Below are positions 1 through 7,279 of a stretch of DNA of 10,102 nucleotides, piece by piece. Source of the stretch: an uncultured Collinsella sp. GTDB lineage: Bacteria; Actinomycetota; Coriobacteriia; Coriobacteriales; Coriobacteriaceae. Numbering within the stretch: position 1 is the first letter of the stretch; each line of letters begins with the position of its first letter. Made by a program: the position numbers and the translations under genes. The stretch covers positions 1 through 10,102 of the forward strand of contig CALHWR010000080.1 in NCBI GenBank assembly GCA_938036665.1, given 5' to 3'. Below the pieces are notes generated by a model, which made no database searches, was not told where the DNA came from, and saw only the letters and a list, made by a program, of their open reading frames with translations.

Positions 1-135
1 ATCCGATCGATCGACATCTTTAATTATCGAGACTGCATAGGGATCCGTAATCCAAGAAGACCGGTAAGAGTTTTTGAAATATGTCGCTGTGTTGTAAATC
101 GCTTCTGGCATATCGCCAAAGTAGACGCTTAACAC
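1..135 (-). CDS. DUF4869-like protein, N-terminal fragment (runs off left edge)
   Basis: An open frame on the minus strand runs from a GTG at 135-133 to the window edge with no stop, giving 45 residues. They contain YFGDMPEAIYNTATYFKN and then a WITDPYAV...IIKDVDRSD stretch. From memory, this matches the N-terminus of DUF4869, a family of small uncharacterised proteins common in gut Firmicutes and Actinobacteria that usually begins close to 'MLxIYFGDM'. That supports the GTG start, as does GGGAG at 145-141 five bases upstream. The frame is closed by a TGA at 150-148, just upstream of an alternative TTG at 147. No function is known to me. The gene lies behind the rfbA terminator, so it is probably not part of the polysaccharide operon. 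I see no convincing promoter in the 50 bp between that terminator and the start. The rest of the gene is outside the window. Confidence 0.62.
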   Translation of the reverse strand, partial: MLSVYFGDMPEAIYNTATYFKNSYRSSWITDPYAVSIIKDVDRSD

Positions 136-140
136 ATCCA

Positions 141-145
141 CTCCC
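141..145 (-). promoter_or_regulatory. Ribosome binding site of the DUF4869-like gene
   Basis: On the minus strand GGGAG lies five bases ahead of the GTG at 135-133. It supports this GTG over the TTG at 147-145, which has no purine-rich site at a sensible distance. Confidence 0.5.
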
Positions 146-181
146 AATCATATTGTCTTTATGGTCAACGTAATCATAACG

Positions 182-213
182 AAAAGGGCCACCAGATAAA
201 CGGTGGCCCCTAA
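182..213 (-). terminator. Rho-independent terminator after rfbA
   Basis: A perfect 8-bp inverted repeat, GGGCCACC (186-193) and GGTGGCCC (202-209), encloses an 8-base loop. Read on the minus strand, the GC-rich stem is followed by TTTTC (185-181). It begins about 21 bases after the rfbA stop at 231. On the plus strand the hairpin is followed by a purine/A-rich run rather than T, so it should act for minus-strand transcription only. It marks the 3' end of the rfbA transcript and separates it from the DUF4869-like gene. Confidence 0.85.
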
Positions 214-230
214 AAGAAAACAAGCCGGCG

Positions 231-1130
231 CTAATACTCGCGCGGGCTGTTGACGATCTCGCCGGCGGCGACCTTCTTGAGGTGCCGGCCGTAGACCGAC
301 TTGCCGTAGGCCTTCGCGGCCTCCTCCAGCTCGGCGGTCGTGATCCAGCCGTTCTCCCAGGCGATCTCCTCGGGCACGGACACGGGAAGGTCCTGGGAGT
401 GCTCGACGGCGCGGACGAACTCCGCGGCCTCGTGCAGGCTCTCCATGGTGCCGGTGTCAAGCCACGCGTAGCCGCGGCCGAGGGTGACGACGGACAGCGT
501 CCCCTCCTCCAGGTACATCTGGTTGAGCGTGGTGATCTCCAGCTCGCCGCGCGCGGAGGGCTCGACCCTGTGGGCCTTGGCGGCGACGTCGCCCGGGTAG
601 AAGTACAGGCCGGTGACGGCGTAGGAGCTCTTGGGCTCGGCGGGCTTCTCCTCGATGGAGACGGCCCTCCCCTCGCGGTCGAACTCCACGACGCCGAAGC
701 GCTCGGGGTCGTCCACGTGGTAGCCGAAGACCGTGGCCCTCCCCGACTCGGCGTTCTGGACGGCGCGCGTCAGGTGGCGGGACAGGCCGTTGCCGTAGAA
801 GATGTTGTCGCCGAGCACCAGGGCGCACGGCTCGCCGTTAATGAACTCCTCGCCGATGGTGAACGCCTGCGCCAGGCCGTCGGGGCTGGGCTGCTCGGCG
901 TAGGAGAGGTTCACGCCGTAGCGCGAGCCGTCCCCGAGCAGGCGCTCGAAGTTGGGCAGGTCGGTCGGCGTGGAGATGACCAGGATGTCCCGGATGCCCG
1001 CCAGCATGAGGGTGGACAGCGGGTAGTAGATCATGGGCTTGTCGTAGACCGGCAGCAGCTGCTTGGAGGTCACGAGCGTGAGCGGGTACAGGCGCGTGCC
1101 GGACCCGCCGGCGAGGATGATGCCTTTCAT
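231..1130 (-). CDS. rfbA: Glucose-1-phosphate thymidylyltransferase (dTDP-glucose synthase)
   Basis: RfbA/RmlA joins dTTP and glucose-1-phosphate to give dTDP-glucose and pyrophosphate. This is the first and feedback-controlled step of the cytoplasmic dTDP-L-rhamnose pathway. The 299-residue protein has the usual family length. It carries the nucleotidyltransferase signature [11 protein letters not shown] (residues 8-18), followed by [18 protein letters not shown]. It also has LGDN at 106-109 (metal/nucleotide site), IEEKP at 159-163 and the sugar-binding LDTGT at 224-228. The ATG at 1130 has AGAGGA about 8 bases upstream. A hairpin terminator follows the stop. GC is about 62-66% by hand count, clearly higher than any other gene here (about 40-47%), which suggests it belongs to a different genomic background from its neighbours. 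No rfbB, rfbC or rfbD is visible. The dTDP-rhamnose product would suit the rhamnosyltransferase-like genes to the right. Confidence 0.97.
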   Translation of the reverse strand: MKGIILAGGSGTRLYPLTLVTSKQLLPVYDKPMIYYPLSTLMLAGIRDILVISTPTDLPNFERLLGDGSRYGVNLSYAEQPSPDGLAQAFTIGEEFINGEPCALVLGDNIFYGNGLSRHLTRAVQNAESGRATVFGYHVDDPERFGVVEFDREGRAVSIEEKPAEPKSSYAVTGLYFYPGDVAAKAHRVEPSARGELEITTLNQMYLEEGTLSVVTLGRGYAWLDTGTMESLHEAAEFVRAVEHSQDLPVSVPEEIAWENGWITTAELEEAAKAYGKSVYGRHLKKVAAGEIVNSPREY

Positions 1131-1235
1131 ATATTCCGTCCTCTACAATCGAAAATAGTTATAAATCGAGCGGTTAGTAAGAGTTTGATATTCTATTAAG
1201 TTAATCCTTCTCAATATTAACGAAAGAAGCAATTG
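1131..1235. promoter_or_regulatory. Divergent intergenic region between rfbA and the acyltransferase
   Basis: This AT-rich 105-bp stretch separates two genes transcribed away from each other, so it should hold a promoter for each. Possible -10 elements exist, such as TATAAA at 1160-1165 on the plus strand and TATAAC-like sequence around the same place on the minus strand. There is also a TTGATA at 1185-1190 and, on the minus strand, a TTGAGA near 1213-1218. None pairs with a good partner hexamer at 16-18 bp, so I do not assign a specific promoter. The base composition changes abruptly here, making it the edge of the AT-richer block. Confidence 0.4.
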
Positions 1236-2276
1236 ATGAACAACCGCAAGGACACAACCCGTAGAGACGACATAACGAACGTGAGGGCCCTTGCAATATT
1301 CCTTGTAGTCCTAGGCCACAGCATTATTCTGTATTCAAGTGCGTGGGGATATTATCCAACTGAACAAAAATCAATTCTGTTGGATAATCTCAAATTCTTA
1401 ATAAACGGAATCCAGATGCCCTTGTTCTTTTCGTTATCTGGCTTTTGTTTTTTATGGAGCTGGAATCGATCAAGCGATTTTATAAGTCAGATCATTAAAA
1501 AAGCTCAACGCTTAATTATCCCCTATATCATGATTGGAATATGTTGGCTCTTCCCCATCAGGATGCTCGTTAAGTATCCCTATTACAATGGCCAAACTAT
1601 ATCGCACATCATCTTTAAATCAATTCTGTTGGGCGAAGACAACGGTCACCTTTGGTTTCTCCCGACTCTTTTTTTCATTACAGCAACCACGTCGTGCATC
1701 TTTCAAATACTCGAAAAGAGCCCTCTAACAAGTTTTAAGGTTCCGATAGTTTTCGGCGCTTCAATTTATCTTTACCATTTTGGAATACCATCAGCGAACA
1801 GGTATATCAATTTGGCAGAAGCAAATGCGATATGGTTTGCGCTTGGCCTAACAATCCACTACTTGGAAGCAAACAAATGGTTCGAGAGTTATAAAAGGCG
1901 TAAAAGCCTATCAATAGTCCTAATACTATTATTCCTTGTAAACTTACTAAAACAAGTTGTGCCCCCCATTGCTTCCACCGCCCTTACATGCATGGCGGTT
2001 GCATCAATTTATTGCGTCATCCCCCAAAAGGCAAACCTACTAACCGAAAAGATTAGCAAAAACAGTATGGGAATATATCTTTTTCATTCTCCACTGGTTT
2101 ACATTTCTTTTACCTACTGGCCCAACATAGCCCCAATGGCGATGGCAGCAATTAACCTGATTGGATTTGGATCAGTCGCCTATATGTTGACGAATCTAAT
2201 TCGAGTCACAAATATGGGTTGGATAATCGGGGAAACGCCAAAGGCATCACACGATAAGAAACAGGGAAAGCAATAG
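1236..2276 (+). CDS. Integral-membrane acyltransferase (acyltransferase family 3), probable polysaccharide O-acyltransferase
   Basis: The 346-residue polytopic protein has about nine or ten hydrophobic segments. Near its N-terminus is the family pattern ITNVRALAIFLVVLGHSI, with the conserved Arg and the His (residue 28) typical of acyltransferase family 3 (OafA/WecH/NolX-like enzymes). It also has PLFFSLSGF at about 62-70, GHLWFLPTLFFI at 137-148 and SMGIYLFHSPLVY at about 277-289. Such enzymes move acyl groups, usually acetyl, onto sugars of surface glycans at the membrane. The ATG at 1236 is preferred over the TTG just before it, because AAAGAAG lies about six bases upstream. It is the only plus-strand gene and ends 13 bp from the convergent pyruvyltransferase, with no terminator between, so its transcript probably reads antisense into that gene. 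GC content is low, as in the operon to the right. Substrate sugar and acyl group cannot be told from sequence. Confidence 0.88.
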   Translation: MNNRKDTTRRDDITNVRALAIFLVVLGHSIILYSSAWGYYPTEQKSILLDNLKFLINGIQMPLFFSLSGFCFLWSWNRSSDFISQIIKKAQRLIIPYIMIGICWLFPIRMLVKYPYYNGQTISHIIFKSILLGEDNGHLWFLPTLFFITATTSCIFQILEKSPLTSFKVPIVFGASIYLYHFGIPSANRYINLAEANAIWFALGLTIHYLEANKWFESYKRRKSLSIVLILLFLVNLLKQVVPPIASTALTCMAVASIYCVIPQKANLLTEKISKNSMGIYLFHSPLVYISFTYWPNIAPMAMAAINLIGFGSVAYMLTNLIRVTNMGWIIGETPKASHDKKQGKQ

Positions 2277-2289
2277 CCAAGGAATACAG

Positions 2290-3322
2290 CTAATTAAACT
2301 GTTTCTTCCATTTATCGATGCTCGTCCAGGGAAGATTAATCTCAGTTTTAACGGGATGGTTTATCCAATCAGCTATTTTAAGGAGATAGCCGTCCTCGCG
2401 TTCAAGAACGGGAAGCCCCGTATCCTCACCGATCTGACGGGCTCGATTATCAATTGCAATGATTAGGGAGCGATGTCCTCCATTTAAACAGCGAATGCCC
2501 GCATGGAGACGCGTCCCCACATAATCAAATTCCTCGGTTTCAATTACACGATTAAGGTCTTCGATATTGGGGCCAATAACATTAAATTGCGTCAGATCGG
2601 CTATTTGATCAAGACACCAATCAACATCATGGCTTCCTTGAACCCAGATCGTTACCTTTTCGTATTCCGACGACAGCAATTCCAGCATCTTACGGTCACG
2701 TTCCGCATCGAAACAATAATCGGTAATTGACGTAACAACGTTTTTAGAACGCTTAGAGGAAATCTCAAGTTGCTTAGATGGGGGTTAACGACCACATGGT
2801 CGGACATGCGGTATTAAGAACATTCTCTATGCCAATAGAGTTAAGCCTCTTCTTAGTCATTTCATCTCGAACACTATGAAGATATTCATCGGATAGCAAG
2901 GTTTTATAGAACTTCTTTGTATAGGCGTCGATCGCATCGTCCACCCCAATGTCAGACATGCCCACGCCGAACAAAACAACGTTTCTATTATTGCCCAACC
3001 GCTTGGCAAGCGCCCATTGCTGCTGATCAGCCATATGCGTATACAGAATATTTGTGCCGCACAACAGCTTTACGTGTTCAGGATACATTTCAAGCTCTTT
3101 GGAATAATAGTGCGTTGCCACATGGGGCAACGCAGCACCAAAGATTTGATCCGCGATACAGCCACAGGCATCCATGATCACATGGTCACCAGAGTTCTCG
3201 CTTCCCATAGCCGTATCCAAAAGGAGATAGCGTTCCTGCTTAACACCATCGGATTTTTCATCGTGCCTGCGTGATGTCGCAGAGGCTTTAAGTAGCTGAG
3301 TCCATTGGTTAAAGCGCGCCAT
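2290..3322 (-). pseudogene. Polysaccharide pyruvyltransferase, split by a one-base frameshift
   Basis: The family (PF04230 type; CsaB/WcaK relatives) transfers pyruvate from phosphoenolpyruvate to make ketal-pyruvylated sugars in surface glycans. The first frame (ATG at 3322 to TAA at 2774) has YLLLDTAMGSENSGDHVIMDA, with the characteristic N-x-GD element. It also has GTNILYTHM, VVLFGVGM and TACPTMWSLTP. The second frame carries the rest (ITDYCFDAERDRKMLELL, WVQGSHDVDW, VGTRLHAGIRCLNGG, IIAIDNRARQI) to TAG at 2290. The two frames meet at a run of five C on the coding strand (2784-2780). Removing one C joins them as ...SLTPSKQLEIS..., and the total length (1033 bases, one over a multiple of three) fits exactly one extra base, giving 343 residues. 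The start shares one base with the stop of the WsaF-like gene (TAATG), so it is translationally coupled. Options are a true null mutation, phase variation, +1 programmed frameshift or a base-calling error. An ATG at 2688 could give a C-terminal fragment, but this would lack half the fold. Confidence 0.88.
2780..2784 (-). other. C5 run at the frameshift point of the pyruvyltransferase
   Basis: The coding strand reads TTA ACC CCC ATC TAA. The downstream frame is open from just after its own TAA at 2787-2785. The two frames overlap only in 2784-2774, so the shift must happen here, and the C run is the natural slip point. Confidence 0.8.
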
Positions 3323-4887
3323 TAGTTTCTCCGAAATAAACGTTTGAGTAGAGCAACGTGACCGCCAACGACACCCGTCGATGCAGAAGGCTGACACGGT
3401 TCACAATATTCATCAGATAGGTTAAAAACGGCAGACACGCTGCATGCGCCACTTTCAACCGAACGAACAACAGGATGAGCGTTGCGAGAAGGCGAAAGAC
3501 AGACAAGTTGGCTTAGCTCGGCGACGCAAAGCGGATTTTTGCCGTCTTCCGCAAAAGAGTATATATGAATGCGAAGATAGGCCTCTTCATCATCATTTAA
3601 AAACAGCGGAACATGCCCCGCAAAATGGCCGTCCCTAGATTCAAGACTAATCCAGCGAATATCAGACTGATCAAGGGCGCGCCAAACAACTGCGCGAACA
3701 TCCGCAGGCATCAAAGACGACTCAAAACGCACAGTCAAATCAACAGAAGAAGCTTGGATAAGCGTTTGAGACATGGCAGACGATAGCAATCGAGCATCAG
3801 CAAGACGATCGCTGAGCAAGAAGACCTTACTTTGTTCTTCAGTTTTTGGCACATTCCCGAAGGCGGACTTCCCGCTAGCCAAGGATGGCTCTTCATTCAG
3901 ATAACGCGTAAAGGCCTCGAAGAACATTTCATTTTCACGCTTAATCGACGTACAGCTAAATCTATTAGGCGAATCACATTTTGAGCCTGAAAGAGCCTCA
4001 AGAATAGAAGAAGCAATGCCACAAGCAGAGGGCTCAGCGAGGTGGATGGTGCCCTCCGGAAAGTCGAGTAGGTTATTCTCACGGTTTATTTCAATTACCG
4101 AGAGCTTCGATGCAAGCATTTCGAAAGGCAGGCGAGAGGGATTAGTCACGCTCAACGATACGCCGGCAACACACTTGGCATAAAGCGAGGCGCATTCATC
4201 AGCAGTCAAGATGCCGAGGCCGCGTACGCGTGGATCATGAATGGGAGGCATTGCGTCTTCGCCGTATAAATAAACGACAACTGCATCGTCGAGCTTGAGA
4301 AGCAATTTAATTGCATCAAGCAACATGCCAGACAAACGTCGATCCTTATTGGATTGATAGATAGCACAGACGGCATACTCTCTGCTTAGATTTTGTTCCT
4401 GCGCAGTATATATATCGCTAACGCCAAAATCACAATATGGGACTTCATGCGAATAATAGGGTTCAACTTTTTTAGAAAGCCATCTGCCTATCGTTATGGG
4501 GTTTAGTTCATAACGATAACTTGCTTCGGCATTTAGATACATCTCCCCCATCGGATAGAACCAAGGTTCAAAATCCTGAATGAAGTAGAACTTATGGGCG
4601 CACTTCTGCATAGATGCAAAGTGCGCCGTATTCCAAGCGGTGGCGATTACTGCAAAAAAATCCTCGGGCACACTCGGTGCCACAAGAACTTCTTTAGGCG
4701 AATAATCAAACCAATCCTTTATTTCGGCCTGAACTCTATGAGCACTTTTGTATGCTTCACAGCCCGGCATAATGTAAAAGTAGTTCTCATATCCACGAGA
4801 ATCTAGAAAGGAAGCCTTGCTGCAGATGGTTCGAAAGCCGCCAGAACCCTTTGCCGGCGGAGATATTATCCAGGCAATTTGTTTCAT
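3322..4887 (-). CDS. WsaF-like rhamnosyltransferase (GT4 type) with C-terminal extension
   Basis: Residues 1-300 resemble WsaF, a rhamnosyltransferase of S-layer glycan synthesis in Geobacillus, and related rhamnan enzymes. Visible hallmarks are ISPPAKGSGGFRTI (8-21), FIQDFEPWFYPMGE (102-115), YRYELNPITIGRWL (124-137), and the GT-B acceptor/donor region SLSVTNPSRLPFEMLASKL (244-262) with its Pro-Phe-Glu. No signal peptide or membrane span is seen, so it should act in the cytoplasm or at its membrane face, using an activated sugar such as dTDP-rhamnose. Residues from about 350 to 521 form an extra part that I do not recognise. It is rich in alternating hydrophobic/polar strands (for example VDLTVRFESSLMP, EEAYLRIHIYSF) and may be a beta-sandwich. 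The gene starts 9 bp after the dual-GT2 gene and shares one base with the pyruvyltransferase. Donor and linkage are inferred only. Confidence 0.85.
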   Translation of the reverse strand: MKQIAWIISPPAKGSGGFRTICSKASFLDSRGYENYFYIMPGCEAYKSAHRVQAEIKDWFDYSPKEVLVAPSVPEDFFAVIATAWNTAHFASMQKCAHKFYFIQDFEPWFYPMGEMYLNAEASYRYELNPITIGRWLSKKVEPYYSHEVPYCDFGVSDIYTAQEQNLSREYAVCAIYQSNKDRRLSGMLLDAIKLLLKLDDAVVVYLYGEDAMPPIHDPRVRGLGILTADECASLYAKCVAGVSLSVTNPSRLPFEMLASKLSVIEINRENNLLDFPEGTIHLAEPSACGIASSILEALSGSKCDSPNRFSCTSIKRENEMFFEAFTRYLNEEPSLASGKSAFGNVPKTEEQSKVFLLSDRLADARLLSSAMSQTLIQASSVDLTVRFESSLMPADVRAVVWRALDQSDIRWISLESRDGHFAGHVPLFLNDDEEAYLRIHIYSFAEDGKNPLCVAELSQLVCLSPSRNAHPVVRSVESGACSVSAVFNLSDEYCEPCQPSASTGVVGGHVALLKRLFRRN

Positions 4888-4896
4888 TTAAAGCAC

Positions 4897-7278
4897 TCAA
4901 ATCGCTTCGTAGTCAAAAGGATCGAACTTATATAACGCTGCGCGCTTGGGATCTCGAGAAAAGTTAACGGAGAACCATGGATCCCCCTCAGAGAATCGTT
5001 CGGACCAGTTATGCAGCAATCGTGCCTTATCCTCAAAATGCTTATGAGAGCGAGATTTACTATCAAGGGATTTGTCAACACATGCCAAATGGTAGAGACA
5101 TGCCTCTGGTGTATAGATCACCTTTAACCCAGCCTGAGAAGACTTGAAGCAAATATCAACATCCGAATAGTCAAGAAGATACGACTCGTCAAAACCACCC
5201 AGACGATTAAAATGTTCGCGTGAAATAGCTAAGCAGACTCCACTCACCGCCGATACATCCCTCACGGTCAATGGCATATAGATATAGCCAGGAGAAGAGC
5301 GATGAATGCCTTGCGATAGGTTGACGATTGATTCTCCAACATAAGACAGGCCTGCCTGTTGCACAATGCCGTCAAGATCGCACGTCATTGTTCCAACAAC
5401 GCCAACATCCTCTCGTTGGGAAAAACCAACGAGAGTCTTTAACCACAAGGAGTCTAGTGCCTGAATATCGTCATGAACAAAGACGAGTTGCTCGCCATGC
5501 GCGGCAAGAGCACCGGCATTTCTCCATGTAGATATATTAAACGGGTCATCAAGCGCGTGAACGATATAGCGACAACGAAGTCCAGAGATCGATTGCTGAA
5601 CAGCAGCTTCCGCATCCTGCGAGCACACGAAAACAACTTCAAGATCATCAAAATCGGTGTCATTGATTGAAGATACAAGAGTCGAAAGAACCGAAGAATT
5701 GCCGCGGGTGGTAACGATTAATGAACAGGACTCAGATGAAGAAACATCATAAATAGGGCTATATCTAAAAGCACGATTATGAGAGTTGACCACAGTCGCC
5801 TTGATACCGCATCTATCAAGGTGCTCCTGAACCGCTTTTATTCCAGCAAGGGTTGCATAGGGCTTACTATCGGAATTACCCGCAGTCGAATTCTCGCTTA
5901 TTCTCCAGTGATACAAGATTTTAGGAACGTGATGGATCGTCCCACCAAGTTCGGCAATCTTCAGCACCATGGCATGGTCTTGGGCGCCATCCAACTCGCT
6001 GTTAGAAAGGTCAATTCTGTCTAAACATGCCCTTTTAACAGTAAGAAGGTGGCAAATATAATTGTTGTCACGAGCCATATCAAGACTAAAATCCGGCTTA
6101 AAAGTAGGATGAGCCAAGGACCCGTCAGGCAATAGCTTATCTTCATCACAATAAAGAAGATTGATTTCAGCATTTTGATTTAAAGCACAGGCGTACTCAA
6201 ACAAGATATTCGGTTCGAGAACATCATCATGATCGAAAAAGCAGAGGTAGTCTCCCTTGGCCATCTTGATTCCGACATTGGTGTTCTCAGTGATACCTAG
6301 ATTGCCCTCAAGATTAGTCACTATAATTCTAGAGTCTGCAGTCACATACTCGGAGACCAAGTCGCTAAGGCCCTCGTAATCTGGCGTAGAGTTAACCAGG
6401 ATGAGTTCCCAATTCGAATACGTCTGAGCAATGACAGAATCAGCCATATCCCTGAAGAAATTCAAGGGAGTCTTATATAGAGGAACGATGATTGAAAACA
6501 AGGGCTGGTATGCAAATTTTATTTGCGCTTGTACCCGCGAATCGGATCCAGTCAATCTGCGCCCAGAAAACCAGGACAAATAACGGGGTTGATCGAATGC
6601 GGACACATGGTTCCGATCGACCTCATCCAAAAGCTCCTTGAGCATATCTTTCTTTAGATTGATAAACGTATCCAGATGACCAGAAGCCCTGTGCATGCAA
6701 ATGCACAGGCTATCCCCGACCTCAGGAATATGAAGCGAGAAATTTGTTAAACAAGGATTCGCATCGGCTATTAAGTTATTAAATAACAAAGATTCCCCAA
6801 CAACGCAGGCTTTTTCATTAAAAGCGATAATACGATCACCCTCAAGGCAATCAGTACCCGAAAGAACACCTCTAACGATTACGCCATCAACGCAGGGAAT
6901 AAAGCTCTCAATTTGGATAGAAGCGAGCGCATGCACGCCAGAACGGTCAATATTGCGAAATCGTCCACAATGCTCCGCGTGCAGCAAGCCGTTAACTTTC
7001 GACTCAATCGAAAACTTGCCAGGATTGATGCGACGCTGATAAATTATTTTATCTCCGCTAAAGAAAGAAAGAGATTGGTCGACACCAAAATCGGCAAGGA
7101 CAACAATAAATTCAGTCTCTGAAAAAGGGATGATTCTTGCGGGCAGAATTTGCCCATTGGGTGATTGCGACTCCACGGCATCCGGGAAAACGGATGCGGC
7201 TTCATACAGTATATATAGTTTGCCGTCGCCACGGCAATTTAGCTTATTGTTAAATTCGGTATTAAAAACTATGCCCAT
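4897..7278 (-). CDS. Two-domain family 2 glycosyltransferase with unassigned N-terminal region
   Basis: This is a 793-residue cytoplasmic protein. Residues 1 to about 255 match no domain I know; they look mostly beta-stranded. Residues about 260-500 are a complete GT2 domain: FSIIVPLYKTP, NLGITENTNVGI, the nucleotide-sugar/metal motif FDHDD (348-352), LYCDEDKL, FKPDFS, and GAQDHAMVLKIAE with the catalytic-type acid. A second GT2 domain spans about 518-740: SLIVTTRGN, WRNAGALAAHGEQLVFVHDD (HDD at 602-604), VGVVGTMTCDLDGIVQQAGL, VSGVCLAISREHFNRLGGFDE and YSDVDICFKSSQAG. This arrangement is that of rhamnan-chain enzymes such as WsaE- and RfbF-type transferases, so two linkages, probably rhamnosyl, may be made by one polypeptide. 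The ATG at 7278 is chosen because it begins one base after the upstream stop (TGATATG). A TTG at 7299 would force a 20-base overlap and lacks a good ribosome site. Confidence 0.9.
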   Translation of the reverse strand: MGIVFNTEFNNKLNCRGDGKLYILYEAASVFPDAVESQSPNGQILPARIIPFSETEFIVVLADFGVDQSLSFFSGDKIIYQRRINPGKFSIESKVNGLLHAEHCGRFRNIDRSGVHALASIQIESFIPCVDGVIVRGVLSGTDCLEGDRIIAFNEKACVVGESLLFNNLIADANPCLTNFSLHIPEVGDSLCICMHRASGHLDTFINLKKDMLKELLDEVDRNHVSAFDQPRYLSWFSGRRLTGSDSRVQAQIKFAYQPLFSIIVPLYKTPLNFFRDMADSVIAQTYSNWELILVNSTPDYEGLSDLVSEYVTADSRIIVTNLEGNLGITENTNVGIKMAKGDYLCFFDHDDVLEPNILFEYACALNQNAEINLLYCDEDKLLPDGSLAHPTFKPDFSLDMARDNNYICHLLTVKRACLDRIDLSNSELDGAQDHAMVLKIAELGGTIHHVPKILYHWRISENSTAGNSDSKPYATLAGIKAVQEHLDRCGIKATVVNSHNRAFRYSPIYDVSSSESCSLIVTTRGNSSVLSTLVSSINDTDFDDLEVVFVCSQDAEAAVQQSISGLRCRYIVHALDDPFNISTWRNAGALAAHGEQLVFVHDDIQALDSLWLKTLVGFSQREDVGVVGTMTCDLDGIVQQAGLSYVGESIVNLSQGIHRSSPGYIYMPLTVRDVSAVSGVCLAISREHFNRLGGFDESYLLDYSDVDICFKSSQAGLKVIYTPEACLYHLACVDKSLDSKSRSHKHFEDKARLLHNWSERFSEGDPWFSVNFSRDPKRAALYKFDPFDYEAI

Positions 7279-7279
7279 A

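Noticed and set aside
163..168. TTGACC on the minus strand as a -35 box for the DUF4869-like gene
   Set aside because: At 16-18 bases downstream there is GGGAGT rather than a -10 box. The nearby TATGAT is only 10 bases away and would start the transcript within the ribosome site.
20..460. Minus-strand frame running out of rfbA, through the terminator, to position 20
   Set aside because: Its first half is Pro/Arg/Ser-rich shadow of rfbA. It crosses the hairpin, and the reading frame of the DUF4869-like gene covers the remainder with better family resemblance.
282..1199. Long 305-residue plus-strand open frame opposite rfbA
   Set aside because: It is a by-product of high GC at third positions in rfbA. 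Its translation is low-complexity Ala/Gly/Val/Leu/Asp-rich, has no motif, and lies fully antisense to a clearly identified gene.
3323..3397. Upstream start at 3397 for the pyruvyltransferase N-terminal frame
   Set aside because: The extra 25 residues lie inside the WsaF-like gene and are Cys/Arg-rich without family character. The ATG at 3322, overlapping the previous stop, is a standard coupled start.
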